From positions 49,950,290 to 50,014,289 of the forward strand of contig NC_065541.1 in the NCBI RefSeq assembly GCF_932294415.1: DNA of 64,000 bases, read 5' to 3'. Source of the DNA: Quercus robur (lineage: Eukaryota; Streptophyta; Magnoliopsida; Fagales; Fagaceae). Positions 13,601 through 24,497 of the stretch are shown here, in pieces (within the stretch, counting starts at the first letter, position 1; every line of letters begins with the position of its first letter). The position numbers were made by a program, and so were the translations under genes. A model generated the notes under the pieces. The model ran no database searches. It had not been told where the DNA came from and saw only the letters and a list, made by a program, of their open reading frames with translations.

Positions 13601-16600
13601 CCCAAACAGAGAGATCAGATAGTGAAGATATCAGTGGATTGGTTGAAGAATGGCCTTCTAAGAAAGACATAGGCCATATGTTTGAGTTTATAGCATACTA
13701 TGTTGCATGTGAAAGAGCTAATGTCTCAAGAAGTGTCCTGAGTCAGATTTTAGAATACTTGACATCACAAAATAATTTTCCAACTAGTGTTTCCTCACAT
13801 CACATAACTTCAACAAGAAGGGAGAAGCAGGTGCTTGCCCTTCTAGAAGTAGTGCCTGAGATTGACTGGAATGCTTCTTATGTATTAGGCCTATGTGAGA
13901 GAGCACAATTTTACCAGGTATATTTAAATATAGTTCTTATGATGTTTACCTGGGAAGCATATTGCTGCAATCTAGAAATCCTCTGTTTTTCTTACCTGTA
14001 ATATTAGCTCTGTTTTAATTTTATAGGTTTGTGGCTTCATTCATACTATCAGACATGAGTATCTTGCTGCTTTGGATAGCTACATGAAGGATGTAGATGA
14101 ACCCATTCATGCTTTCTCCTTTATCAACAAAACATTATTACAGCTGAGTGATAATGAACGTGCTAGTTTTCAATCAGCGGTCATTTCTCGTATACCTGAG
14201 CTGGTTGATTTAAGCAGGTAATGTTTTTTTTTTTGAAGTTATCTGGGGATCTTGTTTAAATGGTACATATGACCTTTTGTTGCGCAGAAATTAATTTATT
14301 CTGCAATCTCATGCATTTGTTTATCCTTTGCAGAGAGGGAACATTCTTGTTGTTCATCGGTCATTTCAACAAAGAAGGTTTGCATATCCTGTCTGAACTC
14401 CGCTCTCATCCAAGAAGCCTATTCCTTTATTTAAAAACGGTCATTGAGGTTCACTTATCTGGCACTCTCAATTTTTCTTCTTTAAGACGAGATGATTTTG
14501 TGGATCCTTCTGATGGAATAAGGTTGAAGGATCAGTCAAAAGGACTTGAGGCTTACTTGGAAAAAATCTCTGATTTCCCCAAGTTAATGCGTAATGATCC
14601 AGTTGAAGTGACTGATGATATGATTGAGCTTTATCTAGAGGTGAGCACTTTTACAACTATATTTATAATTCAAGCTAGAATTCATTTTACTCCCTTTAAG
14701 TTCAGACTTCTTGTCATTTTGGTCCCTATAGTTCTGCTTTTTGCAATTTCATCCAAAAAGTTTTAGATTGTTGTCAATATAGCCCCCTGTCTAATTCAGT
14801 TAAGAGTTTGTTTGGGATCCGCTTATTTTTTTGAAACTGAAAACTTTTTGCTGAAAGTACTGTAGATAAATGTAAAAATTAACTGAAATAGTACAGTAGG
14901 ACCCATGAATAGTAGCAAAAATAAGCTGAATAGTAAGTGTCATCAAGTTATCAAACACTAAGTGTCATCAAACTATGTCATCTTGGTGAAATTTTTTGTA
15001 ACAAAAAAAAAAAAAAAGATTCTTTAAAAGAAAAAAGATACTGTCAGAAACAATGTAAGAAAGCAAATTGCTAGCAAACCGAGGATTAAAGTTATCGTCA
15101 GGACCTCTCTGCCATGGTACTTCACATCCTGCTTGATCTTAATGAATGAAACTCAAGCTATGGAGGAAAGGCAACAGAGTATGCAGTTACCACGAATAAT
15201 TTTAAGAACTTACCCCCTTCCCCACCCAAAAAAGGGGAAAAGGGGAAAAGGGCAAGGCATTGTTCATACCAACCAAGAAGATGGCGGTCCAAGTGAAAAG
15301 CATAGAAGCAGCTGAAGGCACCTATGTGAACAAAAGGAATTGGAGCACAAGGACTATTGAAGTGTTCTAGATGTGAATCCACTTGAACCGAAGCGAGGCC
15401 TAGAGCTATCAAGAAATTTGTCTTGGTGTAGAAGAAGGCAGTGAGGATGGTGAGAGAGATGGAATTGAATGAGAGGCAGAAAGAAGAATTAAAAAAAGGT
15501 GATCTGGGCGAAGAGAAGGGAAAACTTGACTGCAAAGAAGGTTTTGGGACTGGAGTTGAGGGAATCGAGGATGTTAGAGAACATGACGCCTAGGAAATTT
15601 ACCGTATTATTTTCCTTAAAATTCTGAGTTTTTTGGATATACCTGCTCTTTTCTTTTCCCTTCGAACTTCCTCTCTCTTCTTCTTTTTCATAGCATTTTT
15701 ATATAGTTTTTCTCACAAATTATTATTATTTTTATATGGAATTTTCACTAAAACATTAATGGCAATGTTTTGGTGTTACATACAGCTCATGACATTTGAT
15801 GGCACTTGGTTAAAGGAATTGGAACTACCACATTGATAACGGTCTGAAACTTTAGGATGAAATCGCTCAGTGTCACTGTAGAGACGAAACTCACAACAAA
15901 CTCAAACTTGGAGGGACCAAGATGTAATTTAGGCTAAATTGAAATATGAAGTGGTTGAATGTTTTCTTTCCCCCAATGTCAAATGAATGTGTTTGTTCAG
16001 TCTTATCCTATGGTCTTTGAACTTCTTGTTGTATCAACTCTAAATGTCTTCCCCCACCCCCACTTTATATGTGACAATGATTTTGGGTTGTCAATAAACT
16101 AATAAAGATCTTGTTTCATCAGTCTGCTCATCATTGGGCCACATATCATACTCCTTGTATACATATTTCTAGACTATGCAGATTCTGCACCATAAAGGGT
16201 GGTTGTTGTTATGGCCTCTTAATGGCTTACTTTAGTTTTAGTTGTTGCTCAGATTTCCTGGTAGCACTTCTCTATTTGGTGATAGCACCTAAGGTACTGA
16301 ATGTTTTGCATATCACTTTTGCAGCTATTATGTCAGTATGAACCTGGTTCAGTTCTCAAATTCCTTGAGACCTTTGATAGCTATCGTGTGGAACACTGTC
16401 TACGCCTGTGTCAGGAATATGGGATTATAGATGCTGCTGCCTTCTTGTTAGAAAGGGTTGGTGATGTGGGGAGTGCTCTTTTACTTACACTTTCAGGCCT
16501 TGACAGTAAATTTGTTGAGCTTGATACTGCTGTTGGAAATGTGGTTTCTGATGTGGCTTTGAGTTCTGCTGCTGATACAAAGCATCTCAGGACTGTATTA

Positions 16601-19600
16601 AATATGAAGGAGGTCTGTCAATATGACTTTTAATGAGATGATATGTTTAAGCTTCTTGTGTGTGTGTGTGTGTGTACAATTGTTTTACAACTTTATATTA
16701 CCTCTGATATTTCTCTTACAGGTGAATGAAATTAGCAATATATTGAATGCCTGTATTGGATTATGTCAGCGGAACACCCCTCGCTTGAACCCTGAGGAGT
16801 CAGAGACGCTCTGGTTCAGATTACTTGACTCGTAAGTTGAACATCAATCTTTCTTTTGCTTTCTTTATTATGGTAGATTTACCATAAGTTTTCTTCATTG
16901 CAAAATCGTCGGAGCAGTATATAATCATCCACTATAGCAGTTTGCCTCATGCTGATTAATTGATTATCATGATTATATGACAGACATCCATTTGTTTGTT
17001 ATATAATGGAGTAGATCTATACTTGCAATTAAACAGGAGGGGTATATTGGTACTTTACCAGATGCACATTCATTCTATGACACTGCATTTATTTCTTTTA
17101 AGAAACAAAAAATTGAGAATGCCAATGAGCTATAGCTCAACTGGCGCTTCCATTGGGTGCATGTGTAACTTATCATTGAAAAAAAGGAAAAGAAAAGAAA
17201 AAAAGATTTAGAAGAAATTACATATTTCTATGATTATGTTGTTTTGAGGAACATAAAGTTCTATGAACTGTTATGTTCTCTACTTATTAAAAAAATGGAT
17301 GTTATGCTCTCTATTATTTTTGTTTAATTGTGGCACAAACTCATACTAAGCTTCTGTTCCTCAATCTTGTTTCCTGGATTTAATTGCTCCTCTTAATGCC
17401 TAAGCACTTGGTGCTTCTCTTTGATCATTATATGTTTTATGTCATATTTATGCTAGTGTGTGAGTCTTGTGGTGGGGGTGGGGTTTCATGTGATTGGTAT
17501 GAAACATTAGCAAGTTTCAGTCACCAATTTTGATTCTTCCAAGAATCTGGAAACTATATAAATATTTTTTACCAAGTGAACTTGAAAACTATCAAATGAC
17601 TGATATCCATATACTTTGGTAGTAATATTAAATAATTTTGGTACAATTCCAATATGTTTACCAATATTTTCTTATGAGTAGTTAATGCAGTCTAAGATGT
17701 GTGAGCTTATATGATTTATTTGCATTGCATGTGAAATGGTAGCAATGAACTTTAGCTCAATTGGAACATCCTCCCCCTTCCCCCCATAAAAATGGAGTGG
17801 AGGATAAGGTGTGGGTTCAAGACATACTGTATTTCTAACTTAATAATAGTTGAGTTGTAAAATATGAGAGATTAGGGTTACATTAATATGTCCCTCACCT
17901 TAGCATATATTTATTAGAGAAATAGCATGATTACAAAAATACCCTTATACTAATACAAAATAACAAGTTAATATAAAAGAGTGATGCAGGATAACCTAGG
18001 CTTTCCACCTAGATTAGTTCTACAGTAGAACCTTAGGCTTCCCACCTAAGGTGTTTGGATTCACCACCAAACAAATGCGATGCAATTTTGCAAATAATCT
18101 GAATAATAATAATCATAGTTTGAAAATACAAAAGAAATCATTTGGAGCTTTATATGCAGCTTCCATAAATCACAATGATAAGGACAAACTCTCCTAAACA
18201 ATCTTAAATGCTAATCCGATAGTCCTAAACAATCTCAAATACTAATCAAATAACTATGTTACAATCTGAAATTATCCATTGAAAATCTAAAATAAAATAT
18301 CGAACTAACTTCTGGTTTGCTCCTGCATTAAAGAGTTTCTTCTCAGTAAAACAAAGGTTTTGACATGGTGAACTACAGTTGCGCCAGGATAAGGTAGCCT
18401 CTAAAAGATTAAAAATAAGGTAGTGGGGTAGGTCTCTCTCTCTCTCTCTCTCTTATTTTTAATTTTTGTCAGGTCAGAGTGGAGATTGAATGAGATAGTA
18501 GCTTCTAGAAAATCAACAAGGATAGATATAACTAGGAAAGACTTGAATATGTCATTAAGGCTCAGGTTGTCATCATGTATGGTTTGTTTGGCTTTTACAT
18601 GACCTTGAAAGATACTAAGAATATATTTCCATATGCTTAGTTTCACTTGCTTTGTTTTCATGTTAAAAACTGTTCTGCTCTTTATAAAGTTGCTAAATAA
18701 GCAACTTCTCTTAGGAGGAAGTTATTATATTGTTAAGAATTAAGATAAATATATATACATGTGCAGCAAAAATAATAAATAGTGCTAATTCTTCACAAAA
18801 ATTCATTTCAGGTTTTGTGAACCTTTGATGGATTCATATGGTGATGAAATGGTATCTAGAGGAGAAAATCATGTTCCACTGCTGACCGAATCATCAGTCT
18901 CACGTGAGGATGAAGCATGCATAGTTAATTGGAGAATATCAAAATCGCACAGAGGGGCTCATATCTTGAGGAAATTGTTCTCTCAGTTCATCAAAGAGAT
19001 TGTTGAGGGAATGATAGGATATGTTCGCCTTCCAACCATCATGTCCAAACTCCTCTCTGATAATGGCAGCCAGGAATTTGGTGATTTTAAACTTACCATA
19101 CTGGGCATGCTTGGAATATATGGCTTTGAAAGGCGAATTCTGGTAGATATACTTTTTAAACTCATCATTTGCTTTAGTCATGTGGTCGGCCTTTTGTATA
19201 CTTGTTGCATTAGTTTATATAATGGGAATTATTTTTGCATCTTTGTTGAGATTTAACTATGCCAACATGCATGATTAGGTCATAAAGCTTCTTCTTGTGA
19301 ATTTGAGTTCTTTAGTGCGATTCTAGGACCTTTGTTTAGGATCATGAATGAACTCTTCTCCCATCTTTGGGATATTAACGTCTTCTCATAGCTAATGCAA
19401 ATTTGAAAGCTGCTTATATAATTGTTGCAAAGAGTTGCATGGCACGTTGCATTTAGTATTTCTGCTGTACAGAAGTGAGCAGCAAACTTGCATCAAGGAT
19501 TTTAGTTTGATTGTAATTTCTGATTGCATGTGCATATTAATTGTTGACATTCTAGTGGATAAATGACTTTCTTTTTAAAGTTAGATATAAGGCTGACTCA

Positions 19601-20528
19601 CTCGACTGTAATTATAAAATATTGCAGAGTATAAAATTTTCTATTGATTATAATTATTTAATTTGTTGTTTTAGGACACTGCCAAATCCTTAATAGAGGA
19701 TGATACATTCTATACCATGAGCTTACTTAAGAAGGGGGCCTCTCATGCGTATGCACCCCGGAGTCCTATATGTTGTATATGTAATTGCCTTTTCTCGAAG
19801 AATTCTTCTAGCTTTAGCATTCGTGTTTTTAATTGTGGTCATGCAACACATCTTCAATGTGAAGTTCCGGAAAATGAGGCATCAAGTAGAGGTGCCTCAT
19901 CTGGATGCCCAGTTTGTATGCCGAAGAAGAAATCACACAAAGCAAGAAATAAATCGATTCTTGCAGAAAATGGTTTAGTAAGTAAATTTTCGTCCAGGCC
20001 ACAACAATCACATGGAACTAGTATTCTACACCCCCATGAAAGTGATGCATTAGAGAATTTCTATGGGCTTCAGCAAATTTCACGGGTAAGCATCGACTTA
20101 TAATTGTCATTATCTTTTCCATTTCTTGGACTTCACAAACATTGAAAATTAATCAAAAGTGAATTGGATGCTGCAGTTTGAGATCTTGACTAATTTGCAA
20201 AAGGACCAGAGATTAGTTCAAATAGAACACATGCCTCAGTTGAGGCTTGCACCGCCAGCTGTTTATCATGAAAGGGTAAAGAAAGGAACAGATATTTTTG
20301 CAGGAGAAAGTAGCAATGGCCTTGCGAAAATAGAGAAACAAAGTAAAAGCAAGCAATTAAGGGAGCTAAGAGTAAAAGGATCATCTCTTCGGTTCCCTTT
20401 AAAATCAAGTATATTTGGTGAGTTGTGTTATAAATTCAATTTTAGAGTTACTAAAATTTTGTGATACTTTCCAATTCTAACATATGGGAAACTCTGCTAT
20501 AGGCAAGGAGAAGACCAGCAAGCGGTAA
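4637..20528 (+). CDS. VPS8: Vacuolar protein sorting-associated protein 8 (CORVET subunit), 19 exons
   Basis: VPS8 is the specific subunit of the CORVET tethering complex, which acts in Rab5-dependent endosome fusion on the way to the vacuole. Exons by GT/AG sites and matching phase: 4637-6142, 6881-7192, 7304-7543, 7665-7785, 7858-8015, 8145-8778, 9751-9815, 9907-10008, 10113-10255, 11765-11820, 13259-13917, 14027-14217, 14334-14640, 16325-16612, 16722-16831, 18812-19142, 19675-20085, 20177-20417, 20503-20528. The sum is 5901 nt, 1966 residues. The N-terminal ~450 residues are acidic and Ser-rich with an Asp run near residue 35. WD40-like repeats follow (about 455-850, e.g. GDGHITVWDV), then the VPS8 core beginning near LPWKERIQVLRKAGDW (about residue 857). 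A RING-H2 finger lies at about 1774-1822 (C-X2-C-X17-C-X-H-X2-H-X2-C-X15-C-X2-C). The last exon encodes only 8 residues and the stop. The first ATG was chosen; an in-frame Met 17 codons later (MELDLDSF) is an alternative start. Domain assignment is by family knowledge; exon limits are by eye and not confirmed by transcripts. Confidence 0.93.
9062..9160 (-). mobile_element. SINE-like, tRNA-derived head (VPS8 intron 6)
   Basis: On the minus strand the sequence reads CCAATGAGCTTGGCTCATTTGG, then about 40 bases later GGGTTCAACAACCAC. The first part resembles a pol III A box and GTGGGTTCAAC a B box, in the order and spacing of plant tRNA-derived SINEs. No clear tail or target duplication was found. 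Confidence 0.5.
9290..9565 (-). mobile_element. LINE 3'-end fragment (VPS8 intron 6)
   Basis: The plus strand begins with a T run followed by GATAAGTAAGAAAGATATATAT, the complement of a LINE poly(A) tail preceded by its 3' end. The same layout (T run, then GACAGTAAGAGATAGAATT) ends the large LINE at 43528. The body is A-rich on the plus strand and has no intact frame. It lies inside intron 6 of VPS8, between exons ending 8778 and starting 9751. Confidence 0.45.
9643..9662. repeat. (TA)n microsatellite (VPS8 intron 6)
   Basis: Short run of about 10 TA units upstream of exon 7 of VPS8. Confidence 0.9.
10385..10580. mobile_element. hAT-like MITE (VPS8 intron 9)
   Basis: The stretch carries GGGTCTATTTGGAATTTGCTTATTTTGCTGAAA, GAAAACTTTTTGCTGAAAG, several GAATAGTA words and the end GGAGCCAAACGCACAC. 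The same ordered words occur at 14805-14945 in intron 13. The GTTTGGA / CCAAAC ends are inverted. The family resembles abundant short non-autonomous DNA elements of tree genomes; the superfamily is inferred. Confidence 0.6.
10893..11180. repeat. Imperfect tandem duplication of about 145 bp (VPS8 intron 9)
   Basis: Two consecutive diverged copies start at about 10893 and 11049. Both contain TGTGCCTTAGTGAAG, TTATTCAT.TGGGGGCATATGCTAT, CAGA.GTTACAA and TTTTAAACCA/TTCTAAACCA in the same order. No coding function is apparent. Confidence 0.75.
12360..12640 (+). other. Coding-like stretch in VPS8 intron 10, unassigned
   Basis: A plus-strand frame of 86 codons starting at 12364 is rich in Pro, Asn, His and Phe, with a composition like a plastid transit region, and differs from the AT-rich intron around it. 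It lies in the 1.4-kb intron between VPS8 exons 10 and 11, which is the second longest phase-consistent gap. I recognise no domain. It could be a captured exon fragment or a chance frame. Confidence 0.25.
14672..15937. mobile_element. MULE-like element, possible Pack-MULE (VPS8 intron 13)
   Basis: The left end (14672-14780) includes TTGGTCCCTATAG and CAATTTCATCCAAAAAGTTT; the reversed right end (15835-15937) includes CTTGGTCCCTCCAAG and CGATTTCATCCTAAAGTTTC in the same order. These form imperfect inverted repeats of about 100 bp. Between them a minus-strand frame of 125 codons (15158-15535) and a short plus-strand frame look coding-like, but I recognise neither protein. A hAT-like MITE is nested at 14805-14945. 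Captured host sequence is an inference. Confidence 0.5.
14805..14945. mobile_element. hAT-like MITE, second copy (VPS8 intron 13)
   Basis: The sequence shares with 10385-10580 the words GTTTGTTTGGGAT.CGCTTATTTT, AAAACTTTTTGCTGAAAG, ACTGTAGATAAATG, ACTGAAATAGTACAG and CCATGAATAGTA. It lies between the inverted ends of the MULE-like element at 14672-15937. Confidence 0.6.
17741..17860 (+). mobile_element. SINE-like, tRNA-derived (VPS8 intron 15)
   Basis: The stretch contains TTTAGCTCAATTGG (A-box-like) and, about 60 bases later, GTGTGGGTTCAAGAC (B-box-like), the spacing of a plant SINE head. A truncated relative with only the A-box part (CTATAGCTCAACTGG) is at about 17131. VPS8 intron 15 is 2 kb and otherwise repeat-poor. 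Confidence 0.6.
18432..18452. repeat. (CT)n microsatellite (VPS8 intron 15)
   Basis: Uninterrupted run of about 10 CT units. Confidence 0.9.
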
Positions 20529-21161
20529 TGCGAGTGTCATGTATAGAACATACCGGAGATGATGAAGACCATTTTGGCTGAGATTTTGACTTACTTTATT
20601 CTTTTTCGTTTTTCTTTTTTGTATATTTTCATAATTGATTTGTTTATATTAATTTTGGGAGGCTTGGTTGTTGCTGGTTGTTGTATCTGTTTATATCTTA
20701 GAGTAAAATTGTACATGAACCATGGAGAGGCACTCGTAATGAAATTGAATAGAATGCAATCAAATAATGAAGGAATATTTTCATCAGCCTATCTTTAAGA
20801 ACGTGGACATATATATGAAAAGACGAGTAAAAAGCAATGCTTTTTCCAGAGGGGAGGAAAAAAAAAATAGTGATGTGCTAATATCAATGAGATTGAGTTA
20901 TAAAATTAGCAAATTGGTTTAAAGCATTTGTGGAAGAGGAGAAAAATGAAGCTGAAATGTATCAGAAATTGTAGAAGTTAAAAGATATGATAAAAATGAA
21001 AAAGTCACTTTGAAGGATAAAACAATTGCAATGGTAACGAGCACCGACCGTGTGGGAAGTGGAACACCGAAAAAAAATTATATTGAAGAAATAAAAAGGG
21101 TGGAGAGACGGAAAATAATATAGAAAATTAAAAAACAGAGAAAATAAAATTACTAACACTA
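20529..21161 (+). other. VPS8 3' UTR and spacer to the tRNA gene
   Basis: After the VPS8 stop the sequence is T-rich, then A-rich from about 20800. AATGAAA-type words near 20740 could serve as polyadenylation signals, but no cleavage site can be fixed from sequence. No further gene is seen before the tRNA. Confidence 0.5.
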
Positions 21162-21233
21162 AGGGCCCTACCGGGTTCGAACCGGTGACCTCTTGATCTG
21201 CAGTCAAATGCTCTACCACTGAGCTAAGGACCC
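21162..21233 (-). tRNA. tRNA-Cys (GCA)
   Basis: Read on the minus strand the 72 nt start GGGTCCTTAGCTCAGTGG and end CGGTTCGAACCCGGTAGGGC plus CCT. The acceptor stem GGGTCCT pairs with AGGGCCC (one G-U). The anticodon loop is ACTGCAGA with anticodon GCA and stem TTGA/TCAA. The A box TAGCTCAGTGG and B box GGTTCGAACC are intact. There is no intron and no encoded CCA. A T run follows downstream on the minus strand only weakly. It looks like a functional nuclear gene, 0.6 kb from the VPS8 stop on the opposite strand. Confidence 0.96.
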
Positions 21234-21669
21234 TTTTGATAGTAGCTCCTCCTATTTATTTATTTAAATAACATATATTCGTAATACTGATAATCTCACC
21301 GACCTCATCCGGTGGACGGTGCCACGTTTGAACTTTGGAATCTAATCGCTATCCTTATGGTCACACACCGTAGAATCTCCTCAGTGGGACCCACGGGTGT
21401 TAGACATTTCTCATTTTCATTGCACTCCAAAAAAGTAATTTGGTTCCTAAACATTTGTGATTTGTTACAATTTCAGTCTCGTCCTTATGAATTCATTGAA
21501 TTGTATCAAATCTGTTTATTATATTTCAAATCAATATTTATCAACTATTAAATTTATCAAATCCATTTTGTCTTTCTAAAGTGATTTTTAATTGACTTGA
21601 TTTTAAAAGTTAAAGATATGAAATTAATACAATTAATAAATAAAAGTACAATACTATTTTGACTTTTAA

Positions 21670-22545
21670 TAAAAACTAGTCGCTAACCCGTGCATCGAAA
21701 GCTATTGGATATGAGATTTTAAAAACTTTTCATTAAACTTCCCACCACAAAGATATAAAAAAAAATGGAAAAAAAAGAAGTCAAAATGTCAAAATTGTTG
21801 TGAGAGAATTTCACTCTACAATAACCTAGTGGTATATTGCACGGAATCTCTATTCATGAACGGGTGATGTTTAAGGATGTAAAAACCAATTAACTAAATT
21901 GTTTGATGAATATATACATTACAATCTATAATATAAGCCAAGAAATAGCAAACGAAAAGGAAACATAGAATGTGAAGGCATCTTTAAAGATTTTGCATAA
22001 GTATCAAGAAATATATTCACACATACTATTAAAGTAAACACAAACACAGACCATACACAAACTACTATTAAAGAAAGAATACAAAAACTAAAGAGAGAAA
22101 GCTATGAAGAGAAATTTTCGTACCTTGAGAAAGAAGTGTTTGTAACAAAAGAATAGTTTGCGGCACCACTCGCAGGTTTATAAATATATAGGAGAGTAAG
22201 TCGGAACCTCCTTCATTGTGAAGGAGTTTGCATTGCATACAAACATAATTTAGAGACTTCCACGCCACTTTAATAAACTCCAATTCCTAATGAGACTCTT
22301 AATTCATGGCAACCGACTAAGTGGCATTAATCTTACTATACGTCTCTATATATGATCTTCTAATATCTATCATATAAAATCAAATTTTTTGTTTTTTTTT
22401 TTTTTTTTTTTTGTTTTTAAATAATGTAGACGTGGAAAAAGAATTTGAAATAAAAAGAATATAAAATAAAAAGAAAAAGAAAATAATAATGACGTGAAAA
22501 ATTGTGAGAGTTTCAGAGGTTTCGGTTTTATATATATATTGATAA
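21670..22545. mobile_element. Element with ACTAGT/CCCGTGC end (Helitron- or MITE-like)
   Basis: The segment opens with AAACTAGTCGCTAACCCGTGC, the same kind of end as TACTAGTATGTAGCCCCGTGC at 37750 and GACTAGTATGTAACTCGTAC at 39263. AT-rich sequence with no coding frame follows. The right limit, around the (TA)n tract near 22535, is approximate. The superfamily is not determined; the CCCGTGC word near a 5' end is common to several plant dispersed elements. Confidence 0.4.
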
Positions 22546-22621
22546 AATAAAAAAGAACAATACTAAAGCTACACATATTTGCAGTTTTGCACACAATAAT
22601 TTTTGGACAAGGTTTTTTTTT

Positions 22622-22990
22622 GGGTAAATTATATATTTGATCCCTATCTTTTACAACATATTTTAATTTGATCATTGATTTTTCAATTGTGTCAATTTGA
22701 TCCCTAACCTTTTAGTATCGTGTCGATTTAGTCTCTTCCATTATATTTTAGATGAAAATTGCTGACATGATAAACGGCCAAAATAAAATTTTAGTTTATT
22801 CTTACATCAATGGAAGCTAGTTTTTTATTTTGGCGATTGGATACGTCATCAATTTTTATCCAAAAGATAACGGTAGTGACTAAATTGACACGATACTGAA
22901 AAGTTAGAAACTAAATTGACACAATTGAAAAGTTAAGGATTAAATTGAAATATAATATTTAAAATAAGGATAAAAAACGTAGTTTACTCC
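22622..22990. mobile_element. MULE-type MITE with long inverted repeats
   Basis: The left arm has GGGTAAATTATATATTTGATCC, CAATTGTGTCAATTTGATCC and CGTGTCGATTTAGTC. The reversed right arm has GTAAACTACGTTTTTTATCC, CAATTGTGTCAATTTAGTTTC and CGTGTCAATTTAGTC in the same order. The arms span about 150 bp each around a short loop, giving a large foldback. No ORF is present. Confidence 0.75.
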
Positions 22991-24180
22991 TTTTTATTTA
23001 TTTATTTATATTTCACTTACTGGCTTGCTGCAAATGTGCACTTGATCCCTTTTTAGCTGCCAGCACGAGCATCGCTCTTGGTGGGTTTGCCCTTGTTCAA
23101 ATCGTGGGCCTTTTTCCTATCCAAAAAAAAAAAAAAAAAAAAAAACGTGGGCCGTTTAACCTCTATAATTTGTGTTTTGTTATCAGATTGATATTGTGAT
23201 TAATCTGAATGTTCCCATTATACTTTTGTTGCAATTCTCTCTTGAGAGAGACTATGGTTGTCTCCCAGATTATACACCTTGTAATTTTGTTTTTTAGCAA
23301 CAAATTTCAACTGATTTCATTCAAAAAAATGCATAGAAAATAAATTGAAAACATTGTTGTTGCAACATTTTGTTTTATTTAAAAAGGTTTTTGTTAACCA
23401 GTATTCTTGTGCACTCATTAAGGAGGCTTTAAATGGATCTCACTTATTTTGAGAAAAGTCATTTAAATTAAAAATGATATGCTTTCTATAAAAAGTCAGT
23501 TGACTTCATTAGAGGATTCCCATCCAGTTATGCATCATATATACATTTTATCTTCCCAAAGCACCATTTTCTTTATTTTACATTTTCAACAATACACCTT
23601 ACATCTCATTCTTTATTTTACAACCCATCTCATTAAAATAATTTATTTTCTTGCCACATCAACAACAATTACACTAGAAACAACACACGGCCAAACCCAC
23701 CACTACTACCACCTCCAACCAAAACACCACTGCTGCACGCAGTGACCCATCATGACACAATGCCGAGAACCACCCCACCAATTTGAATTGGAGAGAGAGA
23801 AATTTGCCACAGTAAAATCTATATTTAAATTTTACTGTGTAGCTGAGTTGTAATTTTTTTGCATTTTGCATTTTCAAATATGGGGTGATTTTATATATTT
23901 GGTAATATATTTTGCATTTCAATAAATTTTACATTCTCACATTTGTATAATTATATAATAATTCAACCTTTACGAATGTCATAGACACCCATCAACTGAA
24001 CAAACACAAAAACATCCATGGAAAAATCAATAATGTCGAATCACAAGACACAACAAATGCCACACACATCTTTATAACAAAGAAAAAAGAAAAGAAAAAA
24101 GAAAAGATGACATTAGCAATAAACACACTCAACTGACTTTACAAAGCCCCAATTAATAGGATTTGTAATTAGCTATTGCA
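22991..24180. other. Intergenic, AT-rich, no gene seen
   Basis: The stretch holds an A run at 23125-23146. A C-rich patch (23680-23780, CCACCACTACTACCACC-like) resembles a patch near 60950. AT-rich sequence with partial self-complementarity around 23530-23940 (TTTTACATTTTCAACAATAC... against GCATTTTCAAATATGG) may be an old MITE. Short reading frames here have no recognisable product. Confidence 0.4.
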
Positions 24181-24497
24181 AATGGTGCTAGTGTGCTACT
24201 ACTAATAATAAGTAGGTTGGAGTTGGGTGGCTTTCCCTTTCCCTTTCCCATTTCCACAAGCCTTTGTTTTTCCTTTCAATATAAAATCCAAATCTTGCCC
24301 CCACACCCACACCCCAACGCTCCAGGCGGTTATTTCCACATTTCCCTCTCTCGTTTGCTCCGCCCAAATCTTTTCCCTTCCCTTCATATACATATAAACT
24401 CTCCTCTCATTTTATTTCCATTCATTTCCTCAGCTCTTTCTCTCAACCCATTTTCTCAGCTCCCAAACACGTAAAAAAGAGACAGAAGGGAAAGAAA
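24181..24497 (+). promoter_or_regulatory. Promoter and leader region of the plastid PDH E1-alpha gene
   Basis: A TATA-like CAATATAAAATCC lies at about 24277-24289, about 210 bp before the start codon. It is followed by a strongly C/T-rich leader (TTTCCCTCTCTCGTTTGC, CTTTTCCCTTCCCTTC), typical of highly expressed plant housekeeping genes. The start ATG context is AGAAAATGTC. The transcription start is not determined. Confidence 0.5.

Noticed and set aside
20962-21219. Minus-strand frame of 85 codons over the tRNA
   Set aside because: It translates through tRNA-Cys and AT-rich flank (VEHLTADQEVTGSNPVGP is the well-known spurious translation of a tRNA gene).
24202-24393. Minus-strand frame upstream of PDH E1-alpha
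   Set aside because: Antisense of the C/T-rich leader; composition only.
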